Source: PALSA-894 sp963734185 (lineage in GTDB: Bacteria; Pseudomonadota; Alphaproteobacteria; Rhizobiales; Xanthobacteraceae). Taken from it: DNA of 64,000 nt. Positions within the stretch are counted from its first letter, which is position 1; every line of letters begins with the position of its first letter. The position numbers and the translations under genes are program-made. The DNA is taken from NCBI GenBank assembly GCA_963734185.1, contig CAVTGA010000001.1, positions 744,001 to 808,000 of the forward strand, read 5' to 3'. The notes under the pieces are model-generated. The model saw only the letters and a list, made by a program, of their open reading frames with translations. It made no database searches and had not been told where the DNA came from. Below, in pieces: positions 61,187 to 64,000 of the stretch.

Positions 61187-61278
61187 CCGAAAAGTGTGCA
61201 GCGGTTTTCGGAAAAGATCATGCTCCACAAAGAACTTAGAGCGAGATGACGATTCGAAGAAAAGTCATCGCGCTCTAG
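61187..61278. repeat. Twin-hairpin GAGCATGATC repeat
   Basis: GAGCATGATCCCGAAAAGTG with GGAAAAGATCATGCTCC, then GAGCGAGATGACGATTCG with AGTCATCGCGCTCTA. Same orientation as 25646, opposite to 47433. Lies after the DUF411 gene. Confidence 0.85.
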
Positions 61279-61378
61279 TGAGAATGCTCAAACCATCCTT
61301 CGCCAACTTGGCCCTTCCTGGATTTCCCGAACCGCCCGCCGCCGCTTGCATCTGATCCTCTACTCAGCCGCGATGTCT

Positions 61379-61730
61379 CTAGTCGGCGAGCGCCTTGAGC
61401 ATCTTCAGGGTGCGCGCAAGCTCGGCATTGTTGAGCTTGGCAAGTTGGACGTGAATGCGTTGCAGGAGTTTCCCGCGCTCGCCCGTCGGCACCGTCAACG
61501 GGGATGTTGCAAACAGCAGGACCTCGGGAACGTCGAGCGCGGCGGCAATCTCCGCGATCGAGTTCGAACGAGGGTGCGCTTTCCCCGCGCTCGATCTTGC
61601 CCATCATGCCATCGGATTTATCAATCGCCTCCGCGAGTTGATATTGCTTGAGATTCTTCGCCTTCCGGTAATGGCGGACATTGGCGCCAAACGTTTCGCG
61701 CAGCGTCACGGCGAGCCTCCGCCGCGACAC
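61379..61730 (-). pseudogene. XRE-family regulator with a frameshift
   Basis: The N-terminal part is a good helix-turn-helix (LRETFGANVRHYRKAKNLKQ, YQLAEAIDKSDGMMGKIERG then ESAPSF). After that the frame is lost; on the other frame it continues SIAEIAAALDVPEVLLF, TVPTGERGKLLQRIHVQLAK and LNNAELARTLKMLKALAD, and ends at the TAG at 61379-61381. One extra G near 61566 explains the shift. The intact protein would have been about 116 residues. Could still be a sequencing error. Confidence 0.7.
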
Positions 61731-61857
61731 TCCGTTCCTGCTCGCACAGACTAAAGATATATTTACGGGATATTCGCAGAAAAGTATAGTAATTATTCAC
61801 TTTATGAGCGATTTTACCCAGACAGTACATCTTCTGGCTCGTTCAGGCGGAGAAGTC

Positions 61858-62397
61858 ATGGCGAGGAAGGCATCAGGCGCGAGTCCCCTGGGGAACCATC
61901 AGTCGAAAACGGCTGCCCGTCCCCGCCGCGCCGGCCCCGAGGACGTCACGTTCGGCCAGAAAATCCGCGCGCTGCGGCTGGAGCGCGGGCTGTCGCAGGA
62001 GGAATTGGGCCGTGCGGTCGGCGTCACGTTCCAGCAGGTGCAGAAGTACGAGCGCGGCGCCAACCGCGTCGCGGCGGCGCGGCTGCAGAAGCTCGCCGAC
62101 GCGCTTGATGTGCCGGTCACGTTCTTCTATCGCGACCACGACTCCGGCGCGCCGCACCAGGAAACCGGGTTCGGCTATCTCAAATCCAAGAAGTCGCTGC
62201 GGCTCGCGCGCGCCTTCGTCGCCATCCCGGAGGGGGCGGCGCGCAATGCGGTGGTGGTACTGGTGGAGCGTCTGGAGAATCTGGAGCGCAGGCTGCGCAC
62301 GATAGGGGGCGGGGGTGAAGGCGTGTGGGGACGAGGCGGCGTCGCCTGGAATCCGCTTGAATTCTTCCGCGCGCGGCGGCGCCGCCGGAGGATTTAA
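61858..62397 (+). CDS. XRE-family transcriptional regulator
   Basis: 179 residues. Helix-turn-helix_3 domain at about 30-90: FGQKIRALRLERGLSQEELG, RAVGVTFQQVQKYERGANRV, AAARLQKLADALDVPVTFFY. This is the common alphaproteobacterial XRE start followed by a helix-rich part (LVERLENLERRLRTIG) and an Arg-rich tail. ATG 61858 has GGCGGAGAAG upstream. Divergent from the frameshifted XRE gene. Confidence 0.88.
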   Translation: MARKASGASPLGNHQSKTAARPRRAGPEDVTFGQKIRALRLERGLSQEELGRAVGVTFQQVQKYERGANRVAAARLQKLADALDVPVTFFYRDHDSGAPHQETGFGYLKSKKSLRLARAFVAIPEGAARNAVVVLVERLENLERRLRTIGGGGEGVWGRGGVAWNPLEFFRARRRRRRI

Positions 62398-62465
62398 GCG
62401 TTTGGCTTGAGGCTGCCAAAATGGTGCCGTCCGTGGTCACGGCGGCGGCCGCAGTTATTGGCGTT

Positions 62466-62558
62466 GTGATCGATGACGGCGTGATCACACGAGTGTTCTA
62501 TCCGGTGTTTCCGCCGGACAGGAATGCCGAAGAGGTCGTCGCCTGGCTGCGGGCTTGA
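62466..62558 (+). pseudogene. 3' fragment of a second peroxiredoxin gene
   Basis: 31 codons ending TGA: VIDDGVITRVFYPVFPPDRN, AEEVVAWLRA. The DNA follows the end of the intact prx gene (59371-59456) with about 15 percent change, and begins sharply at 62466. No start codon of its own in context. It lies three bases before a REP/BIME-like element. Confidence 0.85.
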
Positions 62559-62560
62559 TC

Positions 62561-62751
62561 GTAGGGCGGGCAAAGGCGCGACATGAGATCGTCGTATCGG
62601 CACGAAACGATCGCGCCGTGCCCGCCATGGGACATGGTACCCGACGAGACACGCGGGCACGGCGCGCTTGTCTTGTGCAAATAGCCGGTGCCTCGCCATA
62701 AGCGCGGTTACGCGCGTCTTCGACGCGCTATGGCGCCTTTGCCCGCCCTAC
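62561..62751. repeat. REP/BIME-like element
   Basis: GTAGGGCGGGCAAAGGCGCGAC to GCGCCTTTGCCCGCCCTAC with inner arms CGCGCCGTGCCCGCC and CGCGGGCACGGCGCG and the second short repeat ACGCGCGTCTTCGACGCGC at 62709-62727. The last CTA (62748-62750) is the stop codon of udgB. Confidence 0.85.
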
Positions 62752-63383
62752 GCATCGAGGTAGCCGCGCACCGCGGCGAACACCGCGCGGAACATCTCGG
62801 GCGTGAGCACGCCGGTGTTCGTGTTGTAGCGCGAGCAGTGATAGCTGTCGAACAGCGTGAGGCGGCCGAGCGCGTGGGTTGCGCCGTGCGCGAAGGCCGC
62901 GCGCGAGGGCCGCGCGCCGAGGCTGCCGACGACGGCATCATGCGCAATGCGGCCGAGCGCAACGATGGCGCGCAGGCGCTTCATTTCCGCGATCGTGTCG
63001 ACCAGGAAGGTCCGGCAGGTGCGGATCTCGAGCGGCGTCGGCTTGTTCTGCGGCGGCACGCAGCGCACCGCGTTGCTGATGCGCGCATCGACCAGCTTGA
63101 GCCCATCGTCCGGGTGGCCCTGATAGCTTCCGCGCGCAAAGCCGAAACGCGCGAGCGTGTCGTAGAGCAGCACCCCGGCATAATCGCCGGTGAACGGGCG
63201 CCCGGTGCGGTTCGCGCCTTGCGCGCCCGGGGCCAGACCGACGATGAGCAGGCGCGCGCTGGCCGGCCCGAAGCTCCTGACCGGCGCGTTGTACCATTCG
63301 GGCTCGCGCTCGCGCCACGCTTGGCGGAACGCGACGAGCCGCGGGCAGCGCGGGCAGTTGCGACCCGGCTCGGTGCCCGGCAT
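62748..63383 (-). CDS. Type-5 uracil-DNA glycosylase UdgB
   Basis: 211 residues. Removes uracil (and hypoxanthine in some members) from DNA. 4Fe-4S cluster Cys: NCPRCPRL (Cys10, Cys13), then NAVRCVPPQ and RTCRTFLVD; active-site block GLAPGAQGANRTGRPFTGD at 49-67; late motif DSYHCSRYNTNTGVL. The stop codon lies in a REP/BIME-like repeat; the ancestral end, seen in the fragment at 60160, had a few more residues. Start ATG 63383 (MPGTEPGRNCPRC), 10 bp from the NYN-domain gene. Confidence 0.9.
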   Translation of the reverse strand: MPGTEPGRNCPRCPRLVAFRQAWREREPEWYNAPVRSFGPASARLLIVGLAPGAQGANRTGRPFTGDYAGVLLYDTLARFGFARGSYQGHPDDGLKLVDARISNAVRCVPPQNKPTPLEIRTCRTFLVDTIAEMKRLRAIVALGRIAHDAVVGSLGARPSRAAFAHGATHALGRLTLFDSYHCSRYNTNTGVLTPEMFRAVFAAVRGYLDA

Positions 63384-63393
63384 GACGGTCCGC

Positions 63394-64000
63394 TTATTCC
63401 TCTTCGAAATCCTCGTCCGCGGCGCCGGCGCGCTGCGGCGCGGTGCTGCGCTGGAGGAACTGCGGCGTGTGGCCGCCATGACGCGGCTCGCGCGGTTCGC
63501 GCGCCGGCCGGTCGGCCGGATCGCGTCCGATCTTGGGCTGCAGCTCGACGATGTCGAGGAAGATGTCGGCCTGGCGGCGCAATTCGTCGGCGACCATGGG
63601 CGGCTGGGTCGAGATGGTCGACACCACGGTCACGCGCACGCCGCGGCGCTGGATCGCCTCGACCAGCGAGCGGAAGTCGCCGTCGCCCGAGAACAGCACC
63701 ATGTGATCGATCGAGCCGGCGATCTCCATCGCATCGACGGCGAGCTCGATGTCCATGTTGCCCTTGACCTTGCGTCGCCCGGTCTGATCGACGAACTCCT
63801 TCGTGGCCTTGGTCACCACCGTGTAGCCGTTGTAGTCGAGCCAATCGATCAGCGGCCGGATCGAGGAGTATTCCTGGTCCTCGATCACCGCGGTGTAATA
63901 GAACGCGCGCAGCAGATAGCCGCGCGACTGGAACTCGCGCAGCAGCCGCTTGTAGTCGATGTCGAACCCCAGCGTCTTGGCGGTGGCGTAGAGATTGGCG
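63394..64000 (-). CDS. NYN/LabA-like domain protein, 5' end outside the window
   Basis: PIN-like (DUF88/NYN) nuclease family. 201 codons are in the window; the frame is open to base 64000, and its start lies beyond. Motifs: NLYATAKTLGFDIDYKRLLR, KGNMDIELAVDAMEIAGSID with the acidic metal-site residues, HMVLFSGDGDFRSLVEAIQR, RGVRVTVVSTISTQPPMVAD and RRQADIFLDIVELQPKIGRD. C-terminal tail is Arg/Pro- and then Glu/Asp-rich. Probable RNase, target unknown. The gene often neighbours smpB and dapA in this order. Confidence 0.9.
   Translation of the reverse strand, partial: ANLYATAKTLGFDIDYKRLLREFQSRGYLLRAFYYTAVIEDQEYSSIRPLIDWLDYNGYTVVTKATKEFVDQTGRRKVKGNMDIELAVDAMEIAGSIDHMVLFSGDGDFRSLVEAIQRRGVRVTVVSTISTQPPMVADELRRQADIFLDIVELQPKIGRDPADRPAREPREPRHGGHTPQFLQRSTAPQRAGAADEDFEEE

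Noticed and set aside
61275..61730. A 151-residue XRE protein read straight through
   Set aside because: After the helix-turn-helix the frame becomes Arg/Gly-rich; a shifted frame gives a family-like C-terminus. Listed as a frameshifted gene.
34673..62751. CRISPR array, because the same palindromes recur
   Set aside because: Copies are kilobases apart and of different lengths, with no regular spacers; no cas gene in the window.

Overview
The window is GC-rich DNA from an alphaproteobacterium of the Hyphomicrobiales, close to the Bradyrhizobium/Rhodopseudomonas group. The evidence is the divK-pleD pair, the order rpmG-NUDIX-rnr-topA-dprA-plsY-pyrC'-pyrB, gatC/gatA/gatB, a Porin_2-type porin, a FixJ-type receiver, a GTA-like terminase, and several families of dispersed intergenic palindromes of the kind common in this group. 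No rRNA operon, CRISPR array or complete prophage is present.

Layout. 0-13.3 kb is housekeeping: the end of divK, pleD, then a minus-strand run rpmG, NUDIX hydrolase, rnr, topA, (AT-richer DUF4760 insert on plus), dprA, plsY, pyrC', pyrB. 13.5-20.9 kb holds a small AT-richer gene pair, an AidB-like acyl-CoA dehydrogenase, an AEC transporter, ruvX, a UPF0173 hydrolase and a nitronate monooxygenase. 21-27.5 kb holds a pentapeptide-repeat membrane protein and the gatC-gatA-gatB genes with small genes between them. 27.5-38.4 kb carries a 22-residue Lys-rich peptide gene, PsiF-like and DUF2147 exported proteins, a TPR protein with a glycosyltransferase-like domain, tRNA-Ser(GCU), a porin, an alpha/beta hydrolase and a soluble lytic transglycosylase. 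38.5-49.7 kb has dapA, a group II intron, a PrpF-family isomerase, smpB, an MFS transporter, a histidine kinase/receiver pair and kup. 49.8-64 kb is accessory-rich: an orphan GTA-type terminase, two toxin-antitoxin modules, a REP-associated tyrosine transposase (RAYT) between its palindromes, DUF4394, PilZ, exported superoxide dismutase, peroxiredoxin, a copper-type small gene pair, XRE regulators, UdgB and a NYN-domain protein that runs off the end.

The most notable biology is the mobile and repeat layer. A family of BIME-like elements that start GTAG and end CTAC occurs at least eight times. The RAYT gene lies directly between two copies and is the best candidate for the enzyme that spreads them. 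A 1.9-kb group II intron sits inside another copy. Its boundaries can be placed to the base, because removing it restores the repeat and a CCTTTG motif in the intron can pair with the CAAAGG that precedes the insertion point. Between 59.4 and 62.9 kb, a second partial copy of the prx/udg 3' junction brackets about 2.1 kb of cargo, a pattern expected from single-crossover integration of a circle or from a tandem duplication. Several repeats also supply the stop codon of the neighbouring gene.
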